DNA of 64,000 nt from Chaetoceros tenuissimus (lineage: Eukaryota > Bacillariophyta > Thalassiosirophyceae > Chaetocerotales > Chaetocerotaceae): contig BLLK01000038.1 in NCBI GenBank assembly GCA_021927905.1, positions 1,736,001-1,800,000 on the forward strand, in the 5' to 3' direction. Shown in pieces: positions 10,622 through 21,100 of the stretch (positions within the stretch are counted from its first letter, which is position 1; every line of letters begins with the position of its first letter). A program made the position numbers and the translations under genes. The notes beneath the pieces were generated by a model. That model ran no database searches and had not been told where the DNA came from. It saw only the letters and a program-made list of their open reading frames with translations.

Positions 10622-11719
10622 ATGAAGAGACAAGCTTCAAAAACTATCAATATCGAACCACAACCCAAAGTGTGCAAACCATGTAACTCAGAGGATGAAT
10701 GTCCCTCCTATGGATCGCAAAATTATTGGGAGGATCGATACAAGAACAATTATGGTAATGATGTCAATCATAAGAAGGAGGAACAAGAGGGTGAAGCGGG
10801 ATTTAGTTGGTACTTTACTTATGAGGAGTTGTCTCCTCTTATTTTGCCTCTTGTACTTGGGAGAGATGAGGAGGAGGATGAAGATTGGTCCTCGGATGAA
10901 GAAGAAGAGGTAGAAGAAGAGATTGAAGAAATTGAAGAGGAAGAAATTGAGGAGGATGAGAATATAGCTCAAGATGCAGAAGATATAGAAGATGATGTAG
11001 AAGGAGAAGACGATACTACTCAATTGTTACCAACACTAAAAAAGATGGATGGGAAAGCACCTGCCAAAGTTCTAGAAATTGGATGTGGAGATGTACCACT
11101 TGGCAATGGCTTATGTGAACAATTACTCACCATGGAACAAAACTCAAACATCAAACTCAAAGATGTAGTAGAAAGTATCATTTGCTTTGACTATAGCAAA
11201 GCATGTATAGATATACTGCAAAAGATACAATCTCAACAAACGCAAAAGAAGGATAGTCTACAAGTAGATTACAAAGTTCATGATGCTAGAAAATTACCTT
11301 ATGAATCAAGGACTTTTCAACTTGTCATGGATAAAGGGACTTTAGATGCCATGCTTGCAGATAAAGTGGAAGGACGTGGAAATTGTGTAAAGATTGTTTC
11401 GGAAGCTGCGAGAACGTTGGCAATGGATGGATATATATTAATCGTTTCTCATTTGAATGCAAACAATGCGGAAGGCTATGATTGGGCAAATGACATCTTG
11501 AGTACTGGATTGAAATCTGGTGATTCTGATTGTAATTGGCAGATTGAAGTTCATGGAAATGATGTCGAAGAGGAAAATGACAATGAGGATGATGAAAATG
11601 AGACGGAAGACGATGACGAATCGAAAAACTATGGACCTGCTGTTTACATTTGTAAAAAGGTGGCGAAAAGGAACAAGGACAATGAATGTAAAGTTGGAAT
11701 GAAGTTTCTTGGATACTAA
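10622..11719 (+). CDS. METTL13/EEF1A-lysine-methyltransferase-like class I SAM methyltransferase
   Basis: A 365-aa single-exon protein. It has the N-terminal YWEDRY motif (about 35-40) typical of METTL13/METTL10/CSKMT-type protein lysine methyltransferases, SAM-binding motif I VLEIGCGDVPLG (about 147-158), an acidic post-motif FDYSKACID, and the family signature MDKGTLDA (about 235-242). The likely reaction is SAM-dependent methylation of a protein lysine; the substrate is not deducible, and eEF1A is a family-based guess. A highly acidic Glu/Asp stretch of about 50 residues (roughly 80-130) interrupts the region before motif I, and a second acidic run lies near the C-terminus. Its stop codon is only 18 nt from the stop of the convergent gene at 11738. 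Confidence 0.75.
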   Translation: MKRQASKTINIEPQPKVCKPCNSEDECPSYGSQNYWEDRYKNNYGNDVNHKKEEQEGEAGFSWYFTYEELSPLILPLVLGRDEEEDEDWSSDEEEEVEEEIEEIEEEEIEEDENIAQDAEDIEDDVEGEDDTTQLLPTLKKMDGKAPAKVLEIGCGDVPLGNGLCEQLLTMEQNSNIKLKDVVESIICFDYSKACIDILQKIQSQQTQKKDSLQVDYKVHDARKLPYESRTFQLVMDKGTLDAMLADKVEGRGNCVKIVSEAARTLAMDGYILIVSHLNANNAEGYDWANDILSTGLKSGDSDCNWQIEVHGNDVEEENDNEDDENETEDDDESKNYGPAVYICKKVAKRNKDNECKVGMKFLGY

Positions 11720-11737
11720 CTAATTTTAAATTAAACT

Positions 11738-12829
11738 TTATTGCCAATTTTCATTGTCCTTCTTTTCCTCTAAAACAGATTTGACATGTTGTTTCAATCT
11801 AGCTTGAAGTTCTGCCTTGTTCCCAGACACTTTTAATCCATTGTTTCGTAAAACTTCCTTCAATTTTGTTACAGTCAATAAATCAATTGGATCCTTCATT
11901 TCAAGTTTCTTTGGTTTGTCCGATTCTTTCTTGTCAGATGCGGAAGGTATCTCTTCATTTTCATCTCCAGTCCTTGCTTCTTCTGCAGGCATGGTTTGCA
12001 ACCAAGGCGAGTCTGGAGTCATGTATGGGTTATTCATGGTTGGTGCCGGAATACCATTCATGTCAATGCCAGCATCATCAATTTCATCTCGTCCCACATT
12101 TTGTCCAAAAGCATTGAATGGCACACTTTCCGACCCCTTATTAATCAATTCAGTACCATCTGACTGTCTAGTAACCTCACTGACATATCCCGCACTGGTC
12201 AATTCATCCAAGGTATTTCTCGTCATGTTCAATCCACTACTAAACATGCTTTTATCCACAAGCGTCATGTTAATATTATCAATATCAACACCAAGAGATT
12301 TCGCATATTCCCTGACATCCAACTCCTCCGGCTCTTTATATTCCTTCTTGATAATTTCATCATCATCATCTGGATAAATCCCATTCCAATCAAATTCAAC
12401 AACTTCAAAAGGATCCTTGGGTGGTAATATCAATTTCTCAATGGTAATGATGACATCACGTCCATCATGTTCTTCCGAATCAACAAGTGACCAGAATGTT
12501 CCATCTAAATCAATCAATCCTCTCATTTCTCGTGAACCATCTAATAAAATTTCATTGCCGATGGATAGATGGATCGATTTGGATTTCGGTTTGTAGTTTA
12601 TATCTTTTGCCGTTGTTTCTTTTGGTACTTTTACTTTGAGTTCGATTTCGTATTGATCTTCTTTCCATGAGTATGTGTTTGTGATTCCTATTCCGCCAAA
12701 TAAGTGAGTGGAAGCAGTACGAGCTATGGAGTGAGAGCTGATGGAGATGGAAGTGAAGGATGACGTGATTGCAAAGAGGGTAGAAAGTATCAGTAATGAT
12801 ACGAATAGATTATTTCTTGGAAGATACAT
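11738..12829 (-). CDS. Plastid-type CS (p23/NudC-like) domain protein with C-terminal SAP domain
   Basis: A 363-aa single-exon protein. The N-terminus (LFVSLLILSTLFAITSSFTS) looks like a diatom bipartite plastid leader: a signal peptide followed by a Phe-containing junction and a Ser-rich transit segment. Residues about 50-145 form a CS/p23-type beta-sandwich (YSWKEDQYEIELKVKVP, then IHLSIGNEILLDG and FWSLVDS), as in NudC and p23 co-chaperones. An acidic, poorly conserved middle follows. The C-terminal segment (LLTVTKLKEVLRNNGLKVSG, then NKAELQARL) is a SAP motif, usually nucleic-acid binding. The combination suggests a plastid nucleoid or RNA-associated factor, but this is inference. It converges with the methyltransferase gene. 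Confidence 0.7.
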   Translation of the reverse strand: MYLPRNNLFVSLLILSTLFAITSSFTSISISSHSIARTASTHLFGGIGITNTYSWKEDQYEIELKVKVPKETTAKDINYKPKSKSIHLSIGNEILLDGSREMRGLIDLDGTFWSLVDSEEHDGRDVIITIEKLILPPKDPFEVVEFDWNGIYPDDDDEIIKKEYKEPEELDVREYAKSLGVDIDNINMTLVDKSMFSSGLNMTRNTLDELTSAGYVSEVTRQSDGTELINKGSESVPFNAFGQNVGRDEIDDAGIDMNGIPAPTMNNPYMTPDSPWLQTMPAEEARTGDENEEIPSASDKKESDKPKKLEMKDPIDLLTVTKLKEVLRNNGLKVSGNKAELQARLKQHVKSVLEEKKDNENWQ

Positions 12830-13206
12830 TGCTGATGTACTCGTATAAAAGTAGGGTAATCTATTGGAATAAGGAGAGTAAGGTATGTATGCACCTATTG
12901 AATATAATTATTAGTGAAGGTTTATCTATTGGAGTCAATGCAACAAGTCAACAGTCGAGATGTTTCTTTCTTTTTTTCAAAGAAAATCTTTTGTTTTCTT
13001 TGAAATTGATTGGCTGCAAAACATCTAACCAATGACGCCACGTAAGTACATATCAGTACCAGTGATGAGGAAATTGACATTAATCCTTTCTGAAAAATGA
13101 ATGGCTCGGAGAGGGTCAAAGAAAGTAACAAAAATCTAATCTAATTCCATTCAAATAAACTTTCAAGAAAGCCACTGCAATCTAATCATTCCATTCCACA
13201 ACCATC
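12830..13206. promoter_or_regulatory. Divergent promoter region between CS-SAP and RRP42 genes
   Basis: A 377-nt divergent intergenic region. It is AT-rich with a pyrimidine-rich run near 12965-12990 (tttctttctttttttc). No recognisable RNA gene or repeat. Confidence 0.45.
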
Positions 13207-14214
13207 ATGAGTATCTCTCAGGCAGAAATAAAATTCATTCGTCAAGCCTGTGCTTCCAACTTTCGATCCGATGGAAGGTCCAACGTAACCTATCGCCCGT
13301 ACAACCTCATATCACCCACTACATCTCCTATCCTATCCAATGGCTCCTCACGGTTATTCCTACCAGCATCCAATACAGACATATTATGCAGCATCAAGGC
13401 TGAAATAGTCCATCCACCATTTCTGAAAAGTGAAGGCGTCATTGATTTAAACGTAGATATCTTACCATATGCATCCCAATCCAAAGATCGAAAAGATATC
13501 CGAGCTGAAGAACAAGAATTGACATCGACACTGTCTAACTTGTTATTACCGCATTTACTAAACAGAAATAAACTTGTAGTACTCAAGGGGAGATATGTAT
13601 GGAGACTCAATATTGATGTACTTGTTACTCATTGTGATGGGAATTTGATGGATGCATGTTCCATTGCCATTTATGGTGCTATGCAAAATTTGAAATTGCC
13701 ATCGGTTGTTCCTGTTGAAAAGGTAGATCATGCAGTGACGACTGGTAAACAACAGGGGAAGAAAGCTTCGGATGAAATTATGCTCGATAGTGATTTTGCG
13801 AATTCCGTCACTCCGGAAGGAGTTTTGGATTGTCCAATTGTAGTTACCATTTGTTTGATGCCATTATCGGCAAGTCAGGAGAATGTACGAAAAGTTTCGA
13901 AAAAGAATGAAAGTGTCATGGTGGTGGATTGTAATCGACAAGAAGAAGCTTGTTCTTCCTCTAGGATTAGTTTTAGTATTGATCGTAAAGGAAATATTTC
14001 TGGGATTCACAAGTATGGGAGTTCATCGGTGTTGACCAATGCTAGTAGTAATATCAAATTTGATATGTTGGTACAAATACAAAATGTAGCACTTTCATGC
14101 TCAAGGGATTTGTTTCAATTGCTACAGAAATGTCAGGAAAAGGCTGTGAATGATTCTGGAAATACAGAAGATGCCTATTCCAACTTTTTCAAGGGACAAT
14201 TTGAATTGCAATAA
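13207..14214 (+). CDS. RRP42: Exosome complex subunit RRP42 (EXOSC7-like), RNase PH fold
   Basis: A 335-aa single-exon protein. It starts with the RRP42 pattern SQAEIKFIRQAC..NFRSDGRS, followed by the RNase PH-like core: VTYRPYNL, SRLFLPASNTDILCSIKAEI, a VDILPYA segment, LLPHLLNRNKLVVLKGRYVWRLNIDVLVTHCDGNLMDA in pieces, and a C-terminal RNase PH domain 2. It should be one of the six ring subunits of the nuclear/cytoplasmic RNA exosome, which are catalytically inactive in eukaryotes. A short insertion (about 175-195, VTTGKQQGKKASD) and a polar stretch around 230-250 look lineage-specific. Length is within the usual range. Confidence 0.9.
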   Translation: MSISQAEIKFIRQACASNFRSDGRSNVTYRPYNLISPTTSPILSNGSSRLFLPASNTDILCSIKAEIVHPPFLKSEGVIDLNVDILPYASQSKDRKDIRAEEQELTSTLSNLLLPHLLNRNKLVVLKGRYVWRLNIDVLVTHCDGNLMDACSIAIYGAMQNLKLPSVVPVEKVDHAVTTGKQQGKKASDEIMLDSDFANSVTPEGVLDCPIVVTICLMPLSASQENVRKVSKKNESVMVVDCNRQEEACSSSRISFSIDRKGNISGIHKYGSSSVLTNASSNIKFDMLVQIQNVALSCSRDLFQLLQKCQEKAVNDSGNTEDAYSNFFKGQFELQ

Positions 14215-15152
14215 TTTATAGTGTTGGTAATTAGATAAGCTAGATGAGATTTTTTTATTATTCATTTATTACCTAAATTTTTGCATGTCATGAACTGTCA
14301 TGAAGAAGAAGTGGTTTCTACCATAAAAATTGAGGAAAGAGATAATCTGTTCCAATGGTGGGTATAACGGTATTTTACCTGACAAAATACGTATCACATT
14401 TCTAAAAAATGTTCAATTCTCGGAATGAGAAGCTCAGTTTTCAGTTTTCATATGTTGTATCACTACTTCTACGTATCAATATTCATTCTATGTAGTGTAT
14501 ATAGCGCTATTCAAAGTAAGTCACAAACCGAATTGCCTCAAATTTGGTATAGAAGCATCCTCATCATCAAGCATAAATATATTCAAGATCAGTTTTAGTC
14601 TACTGCAAAAATGGACAAAGAATACGAGACTAAGCGAGATGAGAGTTATAAACGTACAAAAGATGATGAGTTCATAATAAAGAGAAAAAAGATACCTAGA
14701 CCTAGTAGATTTGTAAAGAAAATATGGAATAAGATGCATGGCCAACGCAATGATGACTGTGGATATAAACCTTTTTCGAGGCAAATGAATCTCTATTCGA
14801 ATAAAACTGAATGTCAGAAAGCAAAATGAAGTAAAAACATTTGTGTTTGGTTATAGATCCACAATCAGAGAGGAAAATAAAGGGAAAGGTTTCTTGAATC
14901 TCAAAGACTTGAACTTTGCCTTGATAGAATTACAATAAAATGAAAATATTGGAACATTTCAAAATTATTGGAAAGAGTTGAAGTTTGGAAACTTCATACT
15001 CCTATACCCTATACTCCATCTATCATTTCAACATTTCAATCCGTGGAAACTGAGATTCTATTAATAGCTGTTAATAACTTACAAATTCTAAAACCTAAAT
15101 TTTAATGGTTCGTGGAAAGGTTCCAAAGCACTTTGAACCGCAAAAAATATTT
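14215..15152. other. Intergenic region with one weak small ORF
   Basis: About 0.94 kb between the 3' ends of RRP42 (+) and the giant hydrolase (-). It is AT-rich. Apart from the small ATG-started frame at 14611, nothing coding-like, repeated or structured was recognised. Confidence 0.45.
14611..14829 (+). CDS. Possible small basic protein, weak support
   Basis: A 72-codon ATG frame encodes a very Lys/Arg-rich, hydrophilic peptide (MDKEYETKRDESYKRTKDDE then IIKRKKIPRPSRFVKK). No domain is recognised. It lies between two convergent gene ends, where a chance open frame is plausible. It is listed because composition is less AT-driven than other short frames nearby; expression data would decide. 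Confidence 0.2.
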   Translation: MDKEYETKRDESYKRTKDDEFIIKRKKIPRPSRFVKKIWNKMHGQRNDDCGYKPFSRQMNLYSNKTECQKAK

Positions 15153-18100
15153 TCAGACTTGTTTTGGAACCAAGGCAATCCACTCAATCACAGGACTATC
15201 TTCATCACCATCATTGCCAAAAGTAATTATATTACTACCAGCTTTGAACTTCTTCAACTCAAGCGGAACAACATGGGTTGATCCTGTCCCGCCTTCACAC
15301 CATGAATTAGCACCAGTGGAGTAGAAATTAAAAATCTCTGTGAATACATCGTTGGGCTCTACGGCATTTTTATTCACTTTCACTTGCAAATTGCGTGGTT
15401 CTGCCGAGATATATGAAATGTTAATGGCATAGTTACCATCCAGTGGTACATTCACAGTGAAGGTTGCACTCCCTCCTAGTTTCATTAGTTTCACCATTTT
15501 TGTGTTTGTAACTGCACAGTCTAGGAGTGTTGCAGGTGAAGTTATTACGACAGAATTATCATCTGCGAATATCTTTGTTCCAGGATATTCGCAATTCACC
15601 GAGCTATCACCAATGCGTTTGTATGCTTCTCCAACTTGAGTAATTGTCCCGTCTTTGTATGTAAGATAGTGTGGCTTCAAGATGAAAGAAGCACCCGTTA
15701 GTATTTCGTGGTGATATTATGGTATTTTCATTTGGTAAATAAGTGTAGAATATTTATAAATCAATGTACGTACCTTCAATTTATTATGATATGTAGTCCA
15801 CCATGCATAACGCTCTATTGCACTAACATTTTCCATAGCCACAAGAGAACCATCACCGTGAAGGCTTTGACTTTGACCAGTGATGCGTTCACATTGCTCC
15901 TTCGCGTTTGCTTTTGGAGTTTCATACAAATTATCGAAGTTAAACGACGGGGATGTTCGTTCATTGAAACAACTTGTTTCTGTGATCCACAAAGGCCTCG
16001 CAAGAACATAGTTCTCCCAATTCTCCACATTTCCAAGCCGTACCTCTAATTCATTTACTAGGTTAGCAACAAGTCGAGAACCACTCCCACTGTACCAAAT
16101 TGGCCAGAGGTCGTAGCGACAATCATAGGTATGAATTGCAAATTTTTCCATTGAAAATATATCACATGGATTTTGAACATCATCTTTTGCTTGATAGCAA
16201 TGATACAAAAATTCTGCGAACCATGCTACACTTCCACCATTCAACGTTGGGGAAACAATTTTCAAGCCGCTCGCTTTCGCAGCTGGTTGCAAATATTTAG
16301 CATAATAATATGCCATATGTTTGGGAGTCATTTTTGTGCTTGGATTGATATATTGCTCGTTCCAGCCCATTACATAGGTCATTGGGATACTGTTTGGACT
16401 GCTCTTTGCTTTGGATTCCTGGAGTATTGTAATTGCATCCTGCTGTGTGCAAACGGGGAAGTTCTCGTTGCGTTGAAGAACATACCCGTTCACGTCATAG
16501 TCTTCGTAGAAGCATCGTTTTGTTCCATCAGGATGATCTAGCCAGTTCTGAGCAAACATCGGGACAAATTCAATGCCATGTTGATCAATGAATTCCCGGT
16601 GAAAAGTTCCTTCATATGGTTCTTGTTTGTAATTTGCATACCAAGAGACGAAACCTCCAAAATTACTCGCACCCTTTTCAGCAGCATTCTTGTTCATAAG
16701 CAATCCCCTCTTCGGCAATACTGCAGCCTCATAGCAAGATAGTTTACATTTGTCTGCGATCAAAACTCCATTATAGCTCTGCTGACAGTATGACTTTTGG
16801 CGTGATAATACATTGTACATATCAGAATTGGAACTATCACTGATCCAAGAACACCTTTGCAATTGACCATCAATCATGAATTCAAAATTTTCATCATCCA
16901 ATGGTATTTCGTCAGATGAACATCTCCCACAACTCTTTTTGCATCTAAAAAGGGTATCTCCATTACAATACATGTTCCTTCGAAAAGCAATCAAAGGATT
17001 GTAGTGCAGGAACCAAGTGCAATCTACTGTATTGCCATTGCTCAAGGTGAATTCATAAGACTCGTCGTCTATACATGTGGTACCAAACAACTCGGTCGTT
17101 GGGCTAAATGAAGGAGCAAAACTGTCAGAGGGGGAGCTTGAAGGAATTGAAGATGGTGCATTTGTTGGAAGGATTGTTGTTGTAGGAGATGTCGTTGGCA
17201 AGTCACTTTTGCTTAAACTTGGAAGTTCTGACGGTATATCCGATGGTAAAGTACTCGGTAGCAAGGATGGTAAACTTGGGCTGAATGATGGATTTGTGCT
17301 CAATTTGGAAGACGGCAATACACTAGGTTCAATAGACCGCACATCGGTTGGAACTTCGGTAGGATAATTCGAAGGTATCGTCGTTTTGATGCTCGGAAGT
17401 ATTGATGGTGCTTCACTTGGGCTCTCCGAATAAGAAGAGCAACTTTCTGTGAATTTTATCCACTCTAGTAGGGGTGAAGGCGTTCCACTTGGATTTTGAA
17501 AAGTAAAAGTATTCGTACCCACCTTCAATCCTGAAAGATTAGACATTATGATGGTCGATGAAGTACCTCCTTGACCACACCAGTCCCCTGTGTCGCTAAA
17601 AACAAAGGTTTGGTTGGTACCATCATTGACAAATACATGCATGTTACGATTGCTTGCAGATACATAGCTTACTTCGACTTCGACGTCTAAGCATTGAAGG
17701 TCGACAGTGAAAGTGACATATCCTGTATCTTCGAGTTTCCTGAAATGCAATCAAGTTACGTGAGCAAAATCGTCAAAAGGAATTTTGACCAAAGAGAATT
17801 GTCTAAACACATACCTGATCATGTTAGTATTTGTTCCGGCGCAATTAATTATTTCTGCAGCGCCACCATACTGAACACCAGGTTCATCAACAAAAATTTG
17901 AGTTATTGACTCAGTCTTAGATGGTGCCGATGACGGATTAGATGAAGGCTTGTCACTGCTTAAAGAAGGTACTGAGCTGGGACTCGCATTTGGAATAGAT
18001 GATGGTTTATCACTGCTCATTGAAGGAAATTCACTTGGAAGAGATGAAGGTCCAAATGACGGAGCTTCACTGCTGTCTGACGGAGCCTCACTTGGTACAG

Positions 18101-21100
18101 AAGATGGACTCAAAGAAGGCTTGTCGCTGTTTCTAATCATTGACGGTGAGTTTGATGGAATCAATGACGGATTCATCGAAAACTCAAATGATGGAGATGA
18201 AGTACTAGACGAAGAAGGAAGCCCAGACGGTAGGGATGAAGGACTAGATGCTGGTGACTGACTATTCACCGACGGAAGCTCAGACGATCTAACACTCGGA
18301 CTAGTCGAAGGCAAGCTACTTTTCTCAAACGATGGTGAGCTAGATGGTGACAAAGAAGGCTTGTCACTGCTAGAGGAAGGTACCGAGGTTACAATAGTAC
18401 CAATACTAGGACTTGACGATGGTGCTGCACAATCCCCATTCACTTTTGCCACTTCGCTCGATCCAAATGCTCCTCCTGATTTGAACACTTCTATTCCCTC
18501 GACAAACAATGCATAGTTTCCTTCCCCATAGCCACAGCAAATACCGTCACCATGAGTATCTGTGATTTCAAACGTATATGCCTGATCGCCTGCTATGCAA
18601 TAAGAGTTATTGTGCTCAGTATTTCTGCTTGCATATGAGCCTTGAATGATCTCATCACCTTCACAAGTAGAGAGTGTCCATTTAGTCTCTTGAGGGTAAT
18701 TATCAGTATTTAAATTGATCGAGAAACGAACTTCGTCTGGAGCACATCGACAAACTAATTCACCGTTTACAGTCTCCTCACCATATAAGCAATAAAGTAG
18801 CTTTGTTTCAGTGAAAGTGAAGTCACCACCAGTCAATACAATATTGTCATTGACTGTCACTGTGTATGATCCTGAGCCATATGAACAGCAGATTCCGTCA
18901 CCGTATGAATCATTGATAGTGAAGCTGAGTATTGTCCAATCATCGACACATATTTCATGAGAATATGTGGTGCCAGTATCTTGGTAATTATCACCAGATA
19001 AAATTGTGTTAGATGCAGCATCAGTGATCTGCCATGAAGTCTCTGCAGGATAATTATCAGTGAGTATTTCTACTCGAACAACATCACAACCTTGTTCTTC
19101 AGTTGGTACATTTGAAGGTTGGACAAATGGATCTAAAGACGGTGATTCACTACTCATTGATGGAAGTTCTGAGGGTAGAGCTGAAGGATCTGAAGACGGT
19201 GATTCACTACTCATTGATGGAAGTTCTGAGAGTAGAGCTGAAGGATCTGAAGACGGTGATTCACTACTAATTGATGGAAGTTCTGAGGGTAGAGCTGAAG
19301 GATCTGAAGACGGTGATTCACTACTCATCGATGGAAGTTCTGAGGGTAGAGCTGAAGGATCTGAAGACGGTGATTCACTACTTTCAGAAGGCAGTAATGA
19401 CGGTTCCAAAGAAGGTAGTAAACTTGGATTGGATGACAGTATGAAACTTGGTCCCAAAGATGGCTCAGATACTGGTACATTTGATGGGACATCGGAAATC
19501 TTTTCAGAGGGATGAATCGATGGAACTGTGCTCGGTAATAATGATGGTTTATTTGATGAAATCATTGACGGTTCTGAAGATGGTGAATAGCTAGGCCAAT
19601 TGGATGGATCTATAGATGGCTCTAAGCTCAATGACGGATTCAAACTAGGTTCAGGACTCGGTTGAATTGAGACTGATGGTTCCAAAGAAGGTAAATCGGT
19701 CCGTGTCTTGCTTGGTAAATACGATTCCGCGATGGAAGGAACGGTAGAAGGACGATTTGTAGGTTTATCCGAAAAGCTTACACTAGGCACAGATGATGGC
19801 AGCGAACTATTCTCCATAGATGGAGAGCTAGACGAAATCAACGATGGAAGCTCCGTATGATCATTTGATGGTAGCTCTGAATGCTGCTTTGAAGGAAACG
19901 ATGAGGGACTAGATGACGGAAAACTACTCTCCTGTAGCGATGGTATGTTTGAAGGAACTAAAGATGGTAGCTCCGAATGCTGCTTTGAAGGAAGAGATGA
20001 GGGACTTGATGACGGTGAGCTACTCTCCTGTAGCGATGGTATGTTTGAAGGAACTAAAGATGGTAGCTCTGAGTGATTCTTTGAAGGAAGAGAGCTTGGA
20101 ATAAATGACGGTGAGCTACTCTCTTGTAACGATGGTGTGCTTGAAGGGACTAAAGATGGTAGCTCTGAGTGATTCTTTGAAGGAAGAGAGCTTGGAATAA
20201 ATGACGGTGAGCTACTCTCTTGTAACGATGGTGTGCTTGAAGGAACTAAAGATGGTAGCTCCGAATAGAGCTTTGAAGGAAGAGAGCTTGGAATAAATGA
20301 CGGTGAGCTACTCTCTTGTAACGATGGTGTGCTTGAAGGAACTAAAGATGGTAGCTCCGAATACTGCTTTGATGGAAGAGATGATGGACTTGATGACGGC
20401 AAACTGCTCTCCTGTAATGATGGCGAACTAGAAGGAACTAAAGACGGTAGATCTGAATGCTTTTTAGAAGGAAGAGATGATGGACTTGATGACGGCAAAC
20501 TGCTCTCCTGTAACGATGGCGAGTTTGAAGGATTTGAAGACGGTAGCTCCGAATAGAGCTTTGATGGAAGAGATGATGGACTTGATGACGGCATATTACT
20601 CTCCTGTAAAGATGGTGAACTAGAAGGAACTAAAGACGGTAGATCTGAATGCTTTTTAGAAGGAAGAGATGATGGACTTGATGACGGCAAACTGCTTTCC
20701 TGTAATGATGGCGAGCTAGAAGGAACTAAAGACGGTAGATCTGAATGCTTTTTAGAAGGAAGAGATGATGGACTTGATGACGGCAAACTACTCTCCTGTA
20801 ACGATGGTGAGTTTGAAGGATTTGAAGACGGTAGGTCTGAATAGTGCTTTGATGGAAGAGATGATGGACTTGATGACGGCAAACTACTCTCCTGTAACGA
20901 TGGCGAGCTAGAAGGTTTTGAAGACGGTAGCTCCGAATAGTGCTTTGATGGAAGAGATGATGGACTTGATGACGGCAAACTGCTCTCCTGTAACGATGGC
21001 GAGTTTGAAGGATTTGAAGACGGTAGCTCCGAATAGTGCTTTGATGGAAGAGATGATGGACTTGATGACGGCAAACTGCTCTCCTGTAATGATGGCGAGC

